A stretch of 64,000 bases of DNA from AP-15 sp963789025 (lineage in GTDB: Bacteria; Pseudomonadota; Alphaproteobacteria; ATCC43930; CGMCC-115725). How positions within the stretch are numbered: position 1 is the first letter of the stretch; every line of letters begins with the position of its first letter. The stretch is taken from assembly GCA_963789025.1 (NCBI GenBank), contig CAWBIT010000011.1, positions 254,745 to 318,744 on the forward strand. The letters run 5' to 3'. Position numbers and translations under genes: made by a program. Shown here one piece after another: positions 16,874 through 25,487 of this stretch. The notes below the pieces were generated by a model, which was not told the origin of the DNA, did no database searches, and was given only the letters and a program-made list of their open reading frames with translations.

Positions 16874-17941
16874 TCAGCGGTGCGGGATTAGACGAGTGAC
16901 GTGGCCCATCTTGCGGCCGGGCTGGATCTCGGTCTTGCCGTAGAGATGCAGCTTGGCCAGAGGATCGTTCAACGCGTCTCGCCAATTGGCGACGTCGCTG
17001 CCCAACAGGTTCTGCATGACGGCATCTGAGTGGCGCTCGACCGAGCCGAGTGGGAGCCCGCAAATCGCCCGCACGAGCTGCTCGAATTGGCTGGTGTAGC
17101 AGGCATCGATCGTCCAATGACCCGAATTGTGCGGGCGCGGCGCGATCTCGTTGACGAGGAGTTCGCCAGCCCGGGTCACGAACGTCTCGACCGCGAGCAC
17201 CCCGACGAGATCGAGCTTTTCGGCGACGTGGCGCGCGATGGTCTCGGCGCGGATCGCGGTCTCTGCCGGAATTCGCGCGGGCGCGATCGTCGTGTCGAGG
17301 ACATGATTGACGTGCTGGTTTTCAACCGGCGGATAGGTCGCCCAGGCGCCGTTTGCGCCGCGCGCAACGATGACGGAGATCTCGCAGGCAAAATCGACAA
17401 AACTTTCGAGGATGCCGATCTCGCCGCCCATTCGTTGCCAGGCTTCCTCGGCCTTGATCTCGGGGGTCAAAGTCACCTGACCCTTGCCGTCGTAGCCGAG
17501 ACGCACCGTCTTCAGCACCGCGGGGTACCCGAAATCGCGCATCGCGCGGCGCAACACGGTCGGGTCGGAAATCTCGCGGTAGGCGGTGGTCTCGACGCCG
17601 ATCGAGCGAAGGAAGTCCTTCTCACGCAGGCGATCCTGCGCGATTTCGAGAATTTCGGGCCGCGGCAGCAACGGCTTGAAGGCCGCCACTCGGCGAACTG
17701 CCGCCGCCGGAATGTTTTCGAATTCGAAGGTTATGATATCGACCGCGCCGGCGAACCGCTCGAGCGCCTCTCGGTCGTCGAATTCGGCAACGGTGGCCGC
17801 GCCGCAAACTTGCGCGGTCGGGCTGTCGGGCTCGTCGGCAAAAACATGGCAGCGGTAGCCGAGCCGGGCGGCGGCCAGCGCCGTCATCCGGCCGAGTTGG
17901 CCCCCGCCCAAAACGCCGATCGTAGCGCCGGGAGCTAACAT
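16874..17941 (-). CDS. purK: N5-carboxyaminoimidazole ribonucleotide synthase (PurK)
   Basis: PurK converts AIR plus bicarbonate and ATP to N5-CAIR in de novo purine synthesis. The 355-residue protein opens with a GVLGGGQLGRM nucleotide-binding start and shows the ATP-grasp region: PAVLKTVRLGYDGKGQ, then ESFVDFACEISVIVARG, and NEIAPRPHNSGHWT near the C-terminus. Length matches the family. Its start overlaps the end of purE by 7 bases, so the two are translationally coupled as is usual for this pair. Confidence 0.97.
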   Translation of the reverse strand: MLAPGATIGVLGGGQLGRMTALAAARLGYRCHVFADEPDSPTAQVCGAATVAEFDDREALERFAGAVDIITFEFENIPAAAVRRVAAFKPLLPRPEILEIAQDRLREKDFLRSIGVETTAYREISDPTVLRRAMRDFGYPAVLKTVRLGYDGKGQVTLTPEIKAEEAWQRMGGEIGILESFVDFACEISVIVARGANGAWATYPPVENQHVNHVLDTTIAPARIPAETAIRAETIARHVAEKLDLVGVLAVETFVTRAGELLVNEIAPRPHNSGHWTIDACYTSQFEQLVRAICGLPLGSVERHSDAVMQNLLGSDVANWRDALNDPLAKLHLYGKTEIQPGRKMGHVTRLIPHR

Positions 17942-18435
17942 TCCCGACCGGCGGGGCGGTCGACCACACCTTGCGTCTGCGCCTGCCGCCAGCTGTCGAG
18001 AGCGCGCGCCACGGCATTATCGCTAAGAGCGAGCATCGCCGCGGCAAATAACGCCGCATTGACCGCTCCGGCCTGACCGATCGCGAAGGTTGCGACCGGG
18101 ATCCCCGCCGGCATCTGGACGATCGAGAGCAGGCTGTCGACGCCTTTCAAGGTTCTGCTTTCGATCGGCACGCCGAGCACTGGGAGCGGGGTCAATGCTG
18201 CCGCCATCCCGGGAAGGTGAGCGGCCCCGCCGGCGCCGGCGATTATCAGGCGCAGCCCGCGCGATTTTGCGGTACGGGCGTAATCAAAAAGCCGGTCGGG
18301 TGTGCGATGCGCGGAGACGATCCGGGTCTCGTAGCCGATCCCCAACCGTTCGAGGGTGGCAGCGGCGTGCTGCATCGTCTCCCAGTCGGACTGACTGCCC
18401 ATGATGATGCCCACCGCCCGACCGGTCTCGCTCAT
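17935..18435 (-). CDS. purE: N5-CAIR mutase (PurE)
   Basis: PurE rearranges N5-CAIR to CAIR, the step after PurK. The signatures GIIMGSQSDWETM, SAHRTPDRL and GAGGAAHLPGMAAALTPLPVLGVP are all present. I start at 18435 (MSETG) because AAGGGAGC lies just upstream; a frame eight residues longer lacks such a site. The product is 166 residues, the normal class I length. It is first in the purE-purK operon. Confidence 0.97.
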   Translation of the reverse strand: MSETGRAVGIIMGSQSDWETMQHAAATLERLGIGYETRIVSAHRTPDRLFDYARTAKSRGLRLIIAGAGGAAHLPGMAAALTPLPVLGVPIESRTLKGVDSLLSIVQMPAGIPVATFAIGQAGAVNAALFAAAMLALSDNAVARALDSWRQAQTQGVVDRPAGREC

Positions 18436-18544
18436 CGGCTCCCTTCGTAATCCGACCAACCGTATGCATCATAGGAGAAGAATTATGTCCACCCCGAAAA
18501 GTGTCCCAGCTCGATCGGCATCGCACGCGGTCGCCAAATGGGAA

Positions 18545-18572
18545 AGCCGGCAGCCTTCCCAGGCTGCCGGCT
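18545..18572 (-). terminator. Intrinsic terminator of the PEP-CTERM gene
   Basis: A perfect 11-bp GC-rich stem (18545-18555 with 18562-18572) and a 6-base loop lie 47 bases past the stop of the minus-strand PEP-CTERM gene. On the minus strand it is followed by TTTCCC, a short T-tract. Confidence 0.75.
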
Positions 18573-18618
18573 TCTCAGAAGATGCGACCCGCTCAGAGGG
18601 CCCCGTTACTGGCTTGGC

Positions 18619-19548
18619 TCAAGCCGAATGCTGCCGGCGACGCAGCAAGCCGAAGCCGACGAGCGCTGCGCCTAGTATGCTCAGCGAGGCAGGCTCCGGC
18701 GTGGTCGGCGGGGTGACCGGCGACGCCGCAACAACGGAGATATCCTCGTAACCGCCGCCGAGCAGCGCGGTGGTGCTTATGAACGTTCCGGTCAGCGTAT
18801 CATCGACGATCGAATCCAAGTTACAGTCGAAAAACAAGTTCGTGCCATCGGTATCGACGCCGGTTGAGCTCCCGCAGACTGCACCGCCGGTGGTGTGGGC
18901 CTGGATTGTAGTGCCGGGGATTTCCATTCCGGTGACCGGATTATACTGGTTATAGGAATTGACCGCGTCACCGTCGTTGATGAGCCAGTTGCCGTTTGGC
19001 AGGATGGCGAAGCCGTCGCTGGCGGTCAGTATAGAGCCGTTCGTCATGTGAAGGGTAACGGGTCCGCCGATATTGTTGCCATTACCGTCCGTCTCTTGGA
19101 CGACTTCGGGCCCGAGATTATAGCCGGTCATCGCGAAGAGATGACCCATGTTATCCGAGGTTAGATCAACGATGCCCGTCCCTGGAACCGGATTTGGAAA
19201 AGACTTGATGTCAGCCCCACCTGCGCCATTGTTGAACGGTGCGACAAAGATCCCGGCGCTCGGGCCAAAACCACTGCCGGTCAACTCTGTATAATACAAG
19301 AAATTTCCGAGGACCGCGACGCCGCGGCCATTGTTTGATCCTACTTTAGCCTGATCTGGAATAAAGCTAGTGACGTTTGTATGTGTTGTAACGTCAACTG
19401 TGTCAATCAAGCCATTTCCAAAGGCGGACTGGTTTGCAATCACTAGTTCGTCTGCGTTTGCCGAGCCAAGCCCCATCAGCGCCGCCGCTGACGCGACCGC
19501 AAGAATGACTTTTCCCGTCCTCGAGAAGCCGCCGATTGTCCGATCCAT
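18619..19548 (-). CDS. PEP-CTERM sorting-domain protein (exported, beta-propeller-like)
   Basis: The 309-residue protein has an N-terminal signal peptide (about residues 1-32, ending SANA). A mature domain rich in Gly, Asn and Asp looks like YVTN-type propeller blades (GRGVAVLGNFLYYTE; DGFAILPNGNWLIND). The C-terminus has the PEP-CTERM signal: PEPASLSILGAALVGFGLL followed by RRRQHSA. Such proteins are processed by an exosortase and linked to exopolysaccharide. No exosortase is in this window. A terminator follows at 18545-18572. The substrate or ligand is unknown. Confidence 0.88.
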   Translation of the reverse strand: MDRTIGGFSRTGKVILAVASAAALMGLGSANADELVIANQSAFGNGLIDTVDVTTHTNVTSFIPDQAKVGSNNGRGVAVLGNFLYYTELTGSGFGPSAGIFVAPFNNGAGGADIKSFPNPVPGTGIVDLTSDNMGHLFAMTGYNLGPEVVQETDGNGNNIGGPVTLHMTNGSILTASDGFAILPNGNWLINDGDAVNSYNQYNPVTGMEIPGTTIQAHTTGGAVCGSSTGVDTDGTNLFFDCNLDSIVDDTLTGTFISTTALLGGGYEDISVVAASPVTPPTTPEPASLSILGAALVGFGLLRRRQHSA

Positions 19549-20112
19549 TCCTGCTCCCTTTCAGTCAAGGTTCGGCTGAAAAATCCCCGAGCAAATGTCA
19601 TGCCACGACGTTTTCTTTAGCGATCACGAGAGCTTATGATCCGGGTATGGGTGGTCGCCTTCAAAACTGTAAAGGAATCCGACATGAAGCTGGCGTCTAC
19701 GTTCGCTACCTCAACTGGGTAGAAGACCGGTTCCGAGACATCAGGAGAGGGGCTTAACGGGAACAGCGATGGAGACAAGATCGGCAGTATTCCATTATGT
19801 GGGCGTGATTTTTCGGTCCTAACGCGAGAACAAGGATATGTGCATCTCACCTTAAGATATGCCGATGGAGCTGACCCAGGTAACCGATACAAGTGTAAGG
19901 ATTTCCGACGGGGGTACGCGGTGGGCCCCGGCAAAGGCATCAGGGTGGATCTCTCGTTTCTCCTCACAATTGTCTGAAAGGGGGTACCGGCGCGCCGCTC
20001 TTTCCTACCGCCCAGGTGTAAGAAAATTCGACAAGCAGCCACCTCGCCGCGGATGCGCCGCGGCTTTAATCCACGCTGCTCTCGAAACTTCGCGCGATCA
20101 CCACACCAGGCG
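19549..20112. other. Intergenic stretch with no supported gene
   Basis: This 560-base stretch lies upstream of the PEP-CTERM gene and downstream of the YdcH-like gene on the same strand. Open frames here show no ribosome site, hydrophobic pattern or familiar motif. It must hold the PEP-CTERM promoter; I could not pick one out. Confidence 0.4.
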
Positions 20113-20343
20113 TCAGGCGATGATGTCGGGCAACAGCTCGCTCTCGATCTTGGTGATCTGATCCTTGAGCAGCAGCTTTCGCTTTTTTAGCCGCTGAAGC
20201 TCGAGTTGATCGACAGGATTGCGCTCGGCGAGACGCGCGATCACCTCGTCGAGGTCGCGGTGTTCGGTTTTCAGCGCGGCGAGCTTTGCTTTCAGAGCTT
20301 CGATGTCGAGGTCCATGGCCGTGGCAGGAGAGTTCGGCGTCAT
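20113..20343 (-). CDS. YdcH-family (DUF465) small coiled-coil protein
   Basis: The 76-residue product is nearly all charged helix: DIEALKAKLAALKTEHRDLDEVIARLAER, then QRLKKRKLLLKDQITKIESELLPD. The LKxxKLxLKDxI pattern is typical of DUF465. The role is unknown. The start at 20343 (MTPNS) is a guess; MDLDIEAL at 20316 is also possible. A second, shorter member lies at 21728-21895. Confidence 0.8.
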   Translation of the reverse strand: MTPNSPATAMDLDIEALKAKLAALKTEHRDLDEVIARLAERNPVDQLELQRLKKRKLLLKDQITKIESELLPDIIA

Positions 20344-20460
20344 AATAGCACCCTGGACGCGCCGGGCACCATCAGACCCGAACATTGTCGCAAAAGCGCG
20401 GCATCATGCGGCTCTTCGAAGACGATCGGCGCGCTCGAAGATCGGAGATATGCTTGAGCG

Positions 20461-20973
20461 ATGAATGAGGGCAGGAAAACCTCAGAGGACGAGGCGTTCT
20501 GGCGTTTCTCGCTCGCCTTCTACGAGCGGCCGGGGGTCGCCGACGCACTGATCGCGCTGCAGGACCGCGACGGCTTGGACGTCAACCTCGTTCTGTTTGC
20601 GCTGTGGCTCGGCATCTCGGGGCGGGGGGCGCTCGGCGGCGATGCCCTGGCGGCGGCGGAACAAGTGGCGGGCACGCTGCGAAGCGAAATTGTCGAACCC
20701 TTGCGCAGGCTGCGGCGAAAGCTCCGGCGCCATCCCGACGGCGATGTCCAGCGGTTGCGCGAAGGCGTGAAGGCGCTCGAAATCGCGGGCGAGAAGCTGG
20801 TCCAAGAACGCCTCGCCCGGCTTGCGGGGAATCGGTGCGCGAAGACATGTCCTGAGGGCTGGCGAGCCGCCGCCCATGCCAATCTCGCGCTCTATCTCGG
20901 CGGGGAACGGGTCCGCAGCAAGGAAGCAGCGGTTATCGAAGAAGCCCTCGACGCATTCGCGCGGGATCTGTGA
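20461..20973 (+). CDS. TIGR02444 family protein (DUF2390)
   Basis: The 170-residue protein begins with FWRFSLAFYERPGVADALIALQDRDGLDVNLVLFALWLG, the recognisable core of TIGR02444, followed by arginine-rich helices. It is predicted cytoplasmic; no enzyme activity is known. It is convergent with ubiX, leaving only 10 bases between the stop codons. Confidence 0.88.
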   Translation: MNEGRKTSEDEAFWRFSLAFYERPGVADALIALQDRDGLDVNLVLFALWLGISGRGALGGDALAAAEQVAGTLRSEIVEPLRRLRRKLRRHPDGDVQRLREGVKALEIAGEKLVQERLARLAGNRCAKTCPEGWRAAAHANLALYLGGERVRSKEAAVIEEALDAFARDL

Positions 20974-20983
20974 ACCGGACCGC

Positions 20984-21604
20984 CTAATCGTCCGTGTCGC
21001 GCGGCTCGGGGCGGTCTTCGGCGCCGGAGGGTTCGCCCCACCGTTTGACCAGCCCGGTTTCCAGCCCGAACAGGTCGAGGACGCGGCCCAAGGTCTGGTC
21101 GATCATCTCGGCGATGGTCTGGGGCTTGGCATAAAAGGCAGGCACCGGCGGCGCGATCACCGCGCCCATCTCCGACAGCGCCGTCAGGGTTCGCAAGTGG
21201 CCGGTGTGAAGGGGCGTTTCGCGCACCATGAGGACGAGCCGGCGCCGCTCCTTGAGCACGACATCCGCCGCGCGGCTCAGCAGCGTCGTCGTCACTCCGC
21301 TGGCGATCTCGGCCATGCTGCGGATCGAGCACGGAGCCACCACCATGCCGATCGTCTTGAACGAGCCGGAGGAGATCGGCGCCGCCAGATCGCCGATCGC
21401 ATGGACCACATCGGCGCGGCTACGAACGACCGCCGGCTTCAGATCGGTCTCTAGCGCCAATGTCACCTCGGCGGCCCGGCTGATGACGAGGTGCGTCTCG
21501 ACCGGCAACGGACGCAACAACTCGAGCAGGCGCGCCCCGTAGATCACCCCGGAGGCGCCGCTGATCCCGACGATCAGACGGGGGCGTCCGGATTTTTCCG
21601 TCAT
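20984..21604 (-). CDS. ubiX: Flavin prenyltransferase UbiX
   Basis: UbiX makes prenylated FMN, the cofactor of UbiD-type decarboxylases used in ubiquinone synthesis. The N-terminal GISGASGVIYGARLLELL and the central VAPCSIRSMAEIASGV and RRLVLMVRETPLHTGHL motifs are family signatures. I start at 21604 (MTEKS) after AGAGGGCGG; the frame extends 17 residues further without motif support. The product is 206 residues with a hydrophilic acidic tail (EDRPEPRDTDD). No ubiD is adjacent. Confidence 0.96.
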   Translation of the reverse strand: MTEKSGRPRLIVGISGASGVIYGARLLELLRPLPVETHLVISRAAEVTLALETDLKPAVVRSRADVVHAIGDLAAPISSGSFKTIGMVVAPCSIRSMAEIASGVTTTLLSRAADVVLKERRRLVLMVRETPLHTGHLRTLTALSEMGAVIAPPVPAFYAKPQTIAEMIDQTLGRVLDLFGLETGLVKRWGEPSGAEDRPEPRDTDD

Positions 21605-21727
21605 GCCGCCCTCTGTGAATTTAATCGTTCCGTCATATCTCCGTCCGAGGGTCAACGACCCTATAGCCGGGTCATACCACCGGCGTTACCATCGACCGGC
21701 GTTACCGTTGTAGCAGGAGGACCGTGC

Positions 21728-21895
21728 ATGTCGCTGCAGGATCGCATCGAGGCGCTGAAGGAGAAACATGCTGCACTCGAACGCGCTCTCGATGAGGAAA
21801 ACAAGCGTCCTCTTCCCAATCAGGACGCAGTCCACGATCTGAAGCGTCAAAAGCTCCGCATCAAGGACGAAATCTACCAGCTCGAGAGGCACTGA
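21728..21895 (+). CDS. YdcH-family (DUF465) protein, 55 residues
   Basis: The short product is MSLQDRIEALKEKHAALERAL... ending LKRQKLRIKDEIYQLERH, the DUF465 pattern. An AGGAGG site lies 7 bases before the ATG, which decides this start over the longer open frame, and a strong terminator follows 29 bases after the stop. It is therefore a complete single-gene unit. Function is unknown; the family is small, helical and common in alphaproteobacteria. Confidence 0.9.
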   Translation: MSLQDRIEALKEKHAALERALDEENKRPLPNQDAVHDLKRQKLRIKDEIYQLERH

Positions 21896-21924
21896 CCGCA
21901 GCCTCTCAGAGATCCACGACCCTC

Positions 21925-21961
21925 AAAAAAGCCGGGGAGCTAAGTCTCACCCGGCTTTTTT
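21925..21961 (+). terminator. Rho-independent terminator after the YdcH-like gene
   Basis: A 12-bp stem (AAAAAAGCCGGG at 21925-21936 with CCCGGCTTTTTT at 21950-21961) encloses a 13-base loop and ends in a T run. The flanking A and T runs make it potentially bidirectional. Confidence 0.93.
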
Positions 21962-22347
21962 GGCATCCGCCGCCTCGGCGGAGGTCGACGGGCTCGCCGC
22001 CTGGTATCGCGTCGATGGCGGCCCACTACATCCGCTTAAGTCACTGCGGTAGCTAAAGGAACATACTTAAGAGAACGATTGGGCGAAGAAAGCTTCAATT
22101 ATTAATTGACGCGGCGGGTCGCTCTAGGCACCATTCCGTCGTCAAGGTTAAGCGTTAAGCTTAACAAGCTTCCATCGATAAAGACTCTCGGAGGGAGGAA
22201 ATGCGGCGTTTCTGCGGACAGCTGTCTGCCCGCTTCCGCCTGCGACCGTCCATTCGCGACTCGCTCGCCGGCTGAAAATCCCAAACCCGCGATCCGACAC
22301 GAACGTCCTCTCGCCTTGAGCAAGGGGTAAAGGAGGAAAGTCTAGCC
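21962..22347. other. Upstream region of the secreted propeller gene
   Basis: No gene is supported in this 386-base stretch. It has AT-rich patches near 22050-22170, including TTAAGCTTAACAAGCTT, and ends with a clear TAAAGGAGG ribosome site before the ATG at 22348. Confidence 0.45.
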
Positions 22348-24138
22348 ATGGAACTCAAACGCTTACACGCCCTCACGGCGGCGTGCGCATTTGCGCCGCT
22401 GTTGGCACTGCCGGTCGTTGCCCAGGCGGCAACCGTCGCCAACCCGCTCTGTCCGAGCGAAACCGCATTCTTCGCCCCGGGGAACGGACAAGACATCACC
22501 GTTCCGCCGGGTTTCACGGTGTCGGTATTCGCGTCGGGTCTGAACGCGCCGACCGGGATCGCGTTTCTCGGCAACAAGAAGCGTTTCCAGGTCTACGTGC
22601 TCGAATCCGGTCACGGCCTGCCGAGCCCGTGCAACGACGAGACGGTGTTTCCGGGTAGCGCAGCCACCAATCCGTTCACACCTGACATCCTGGTGTTCGA
22701 CCAAAACGGAAACAAAATTGCCGGGCCGTTGGGCAAGCCGACCGATCCGACGAGCACGACCGGCGGGACCAACGTCTTCCAGCCGCATGGGCCGGCGATC
22801 GACATCGCCTTCGAACGCGGCCTGCAGGGCGGGAGGCTTTTCGCCACCGATTCCAACCAATCGACGCATCAACACAACGGGCAGAACAACAGCTCGCGCG
22901 TCGCGACTGTGAACCCGACGACGGGTGCGGTCACGCCGTTCATCACCGCGCTCCCGACCGGTGACCATCCGACCGAGCAGCTCGCGTTCAAGGACGGCTG
23001 GATCTATTGGTCGCAGGGATCGACGACCAACAGCGGCGTCGTCGGTCTCGACAACGGCAGCGGCCAGAATCAGTCCGATATCCCCTGCCAGGACATCACG
23101 CTTAGCCAGAACGTGTTCATCTCGAGCCTTTCTCCTCTGGTCGAGACGAGCGGTTACTCGCCTTTCGGCACCACAAGTAAAGGAGGAACCATAGCGGCGT
23201 TCTTCAACTCCTTCACCGGCCAGATCCGGCAAGGCGTGTGTGACGGCGCCACGCTACGAGCGAACCTCAACAATCCGAACATTATCCAACCCGTGGGGTG
23301 GGGGCACCGGAACGGCTATGCGATCCGCTTCGCGCCCGACGATCATCCGTTGGCCGGACAGCTGCTGGTCGGCGAGGACGGCGCCGACGAGCGCGGCGCG
23401 CGACCCTCTTTCGGCGCTCCGGAGGTGCTGTCGATCGACCAGCAAAACCGCGACGGCACGCCGGTTTATCACGGCTGGCCTGACCGCTACGGCTTTTTGG
23501 CGGCCAGCCAGGCGGTGTTCAACCCGGTCGGTGGGCCTTCGGATGATCTCTGCGCCTTTGATGCGACCAACCCGCCGAGCTTCTGCACCGCTGGGAGCCT
23601 CGCGAACATTCTGAAAAATGACGTGCCGATAGCCGACGTGCTGGCGTTCCCGCCGGCGCCGATCACCGCGCCATTGGCGCTAGAAGCGGCGGATTCGTCG
23701 TTCACCGGCATCGATTTCGTGCCGAAATCGTTTGTCGGCGGCCCGGTCGAACGCGGAGCGGCGCTGTACGCTCTCGAAGGCGATTTCGGGTTCTCGCCGC
23801 CCAACGCCAACGCACCAGCGCCGGAAGTCGGGCACGAGATAAAGCTGATCAACTTCAACCAAGACTCGGATAGCCCGCTGCAGCTGAGCTTCCAGAACTT
23901 TGCGCGCAACGACACCGGCGACGAGGCGTTCATCAGTTCCACCAACACCGCCGGCTTCAATCGCCCGACCAACATACGGTTCGGTCCGGACGGCTGCGCC
24001 TATGTCGTCGATTACGGCGCGGTGCGGGATCCCGGCGGCGGGCCCGGCGGCGCTACCCGTTTTGTCACTGCAGCAGATGGTCCGCTGGTTCAGTTCCCCG
24101 GCACCGGCGTGATCTTTAAGATCTGTTCAACCCAGTAA
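22348..24138 (+). CDS. Secreted six-bladed beta-propeller, glucose/sorbosone dehydrogenase-like
   Basis: The 596-residue protein has a signal peptide (cleavage likely after VVAQA, about residue 27). The body contains PPGFTVSVFASGLNAPTGIAFLG, GHPTEQLAFKDGWIYWSQG-type blades, VGWGHRNGYAIRFAP and RPTNIRFGPDGCAYVVDYG, patterns of the soluble quinoprotein GSDH/NHL-like propellers. Six cysteines suggest disulfides in the periplasm. Whether it binds PQQ cannot be shown; key PQQ ligands were not assigned. It is monocistronic, with a ribosome site (GGAGG) upstream and a terminator downstream. Confidence 0.75.
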   Translation: MELKRLHALTAACAFAPLLALPVVAQAATVANPLCPSETAFFAPGNGQDITVPPGFTVSVFASGLNAPTGIAFLGNKKRFQVYVLESGHGLPSPCNDETVFPGSAATNPFTPDILVFDQNGNKIAGPLGKPTDPTSTTGGTNVFQPHGPAIDIAFERGLQGGRLFATDSNQSTHQHNGQNNSSRVATVNPTTGAVTPFITALPTGDHPTEQLAFKDGWIYWSQGSTTNSGVVGLDNGSGQNQSDIPCQDITLSQNVFISSLSPLVETSGYSPFGTTSKGGTIAAFFNSFTGQIRQGVCDGATLRANLNNPNIIQPVGWGHRNGYAIRFAPDDHPLAGQLLVGEDGADERGARPSFGAPEVLSIDQQNRDGTPVYHGWPDRYGFLAASQAVFNPVGGPSDDLCAFDATNPPSFCTAGSLANILKNDVPIADVLAFPPAPITAPLALEAADSSFTGIDFVPKSFVGGPVERGAALYALEGDFGFSPPNANAPAPEVGHEIKLINFNQDSDSPLQLSFQNFARNDTGDEAFISSTNTAGFNRPTNIRFGPDGCAYVVDYGAVRDPGGGPGGATRFVTAADGPLVQFPGTGVIFKICSTQ

Positions 24139-24156
24139 TCCGGGCGTAGGCAGTTG

Positions 24157-24182
24157 GGGGCGGCTACGGCCGCCCCTCTTTA
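24157..24182 (+). terminator. Intrinsic terminator after the propeller gene
   Basis: An 8-bp stem GGGGCGGC/GCCGCCCC with a TACG tetraloop (24165-24168) is followed by TCTTTA. UNCG-type loops are very stable. It overlaps the stop codon of the convergent Rieske gene by a few bases. Confidence 0.85.
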
Positions 24183-25457
24183 TTCCTGATCGCTGAGATG
24201 GTTCTCGGCCAGCCGTCGCCCGGTCTCGCGCATCAGCTGCCGGTCCGCGGCCGACGCCTGCGCCGGCGGCACGCGCACGACCGTGTCGTTGCAGTAAGTG
24301 GGTATGACCGCGCCGGGTTTACGGCTCAGGCCGGGGGGTTCATCGCCTGCTTTGACGGCTCTTATGCCGCGTCTGATCTGGTTGCGGAACATAGTGACAC
24401 CGCGATCCGTCGCGCCGAGGTGCTCCAAGCCGTGGATGGCGATCGGCCGCTGCGAGACCTGGGCCTCGTAGTCGCCGGGGTGCCGCTGACTTTCCTCATG
24501 GGATTCCGCGGCGAGTTGGCCAGGGAGCATGATGCCGCGATCGGCCCACCATGCCGGGGTTTTACCCTCGGTCTCGCTGACATGCCGGAACTCGATGAAC
24601 ATGGTGTTGGTGTCGTCGACCGGCACAATCCAGCGGCTCATCATCGGGCCGCTGAACGGGTGCTCCTCGCGGCCGTCTTCCCATATCGGAGCCACTTGTT
24701 GCAGGTTGGGCAGGACATTTTCGACCATTCGCGCCCAGATGTTGTCCCCCACTCGTCGTGTCGCGACATAGATCATCCCCACCGGGGTCTCGACGAAGTC
24801 CAGCTCCGGCAACACCCCGAACTCCTTGGTGAACACGGCGCCGCTGACGATCGTGTGGAGAAACGCCGTATGGACGGGATCCATGGCGTTTTCCAGGATC
24901 TGCAGCCAGTTGCACGGATAGAAATATTTTCGTCCCGGGATCAAACGATAGCCCGGCCGGCTGAAGCTGTCGTATATCGGGAACGGCGGCTGCCGGTCGG
25001 GCGGGCCCAAATAGGCAAAGACGATGCCGTTGTACTCGTGGGTGGGATAAGCCCCGTGATAGAGCCGATCCTTGAGAGTGCTCTCCGCCGGCTCGCCGGG
25101 TGTTTCGAGGATCGTCCCGTCCGCCGCGAACAGCCATCCGTGATAGCAGCAGCGTATGCCTTTGGCGTCGATCAACCCGAACTCCAAAGACGTACCCCGA
25201 TGCGGGCAGTGTAGTTCGAGTAGACCCACGGCGCCGCTCTGATCGCGGAACGCCACGAGGTCCTCTCCCAGGATCTTGACCCGATGCGGCAGGTCGCGCA
25301 GCTCGTCGGAGAAGCAGATCGGCTGCCAGAAGCGGCGGAAATATTCGCCGCACGGCGTGCCCTGGCCGACATGGGTGAGTTCGGCATCCTCCGCGGGGAT
25401 ATCGCGATGAAAATATCCGCCATATCGCGTCTTTAAGAACGGAGCCCTGGTAGCCAT
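24180..25457 (-). CDS. Rieske non-heme iron oxygenase, alpha subunit
   Basis: This 425-residue protein has the two iron sites of ring-hydroxylating or demethylating oxygenases. The Rieske cluster ligands are Cys84-x-His86 and Cys103-x2-His106. The mononuclear iron motif is ENAMDPVHTAFLH. It resembles the phthalate 4,5-dioxygenase/vanillate demethylase group, which needs a separate reductase not seen here. The start at 25457 follows AAGGGAAGG; an ATG 24 bases further upstream is less well placed. It follows an acyl-CoA ligase by 30 bases on the same strand, so the two may serve one catabolic path. Substrate unknown. Confidence 0.9.
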   Translation of the reverse strand: MATRAPFLKTRYGGYFHRDIPAEDAELTHVGQGTPCGEYFRRFWQPICFSDELRDLPHRVKILGEDLVAFRDQSGAVGLLELHCPHRGTSLEFGLIDAKGIRCCYHGWLFAADGTILETPGEPAESTLKDRLYHGAYPTHEYNGIVFAYLGPPDRQPPFPIYDSFSRPGYRLIPGRKYFYPCNWLQILENAMDPVHTAFLHTIVSGAVFTKEFGVLPELDFVETPVGMIYVATRRVGDNIWARMVENVLPNLQQVAPIWEDGREEHPFSGPMMSRWIVPVDDTNTMFIEFRHVSETEGKTPAWWADRGIMLPGQLAAESHEESQRHPGDYEAQVSQRPIAIHGLEHLGATDRGVTMFRNQIRRGIRAVKAGDEPPGLSRKPGAVIPTYCNDTVVRVPPAQASAADRQLMRETGRRLAENHLSDQE

Positions 25458-25487
25458 CGTCACCTTCCCTTGTACGCCCATTTACTT

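Noticed and set aside
17935..17941. Overlap of purE and purK as a possible fusion
   Set aside because: A short ATG/TGA-type overlap is ordinary translational coupling in this gene pair.
19617..20042. 141-codon minus-strand frame upstream of the PEP-CTERM gene
   Set aside because: No ribosome site, domain or consistent composition; not supported as a gene.
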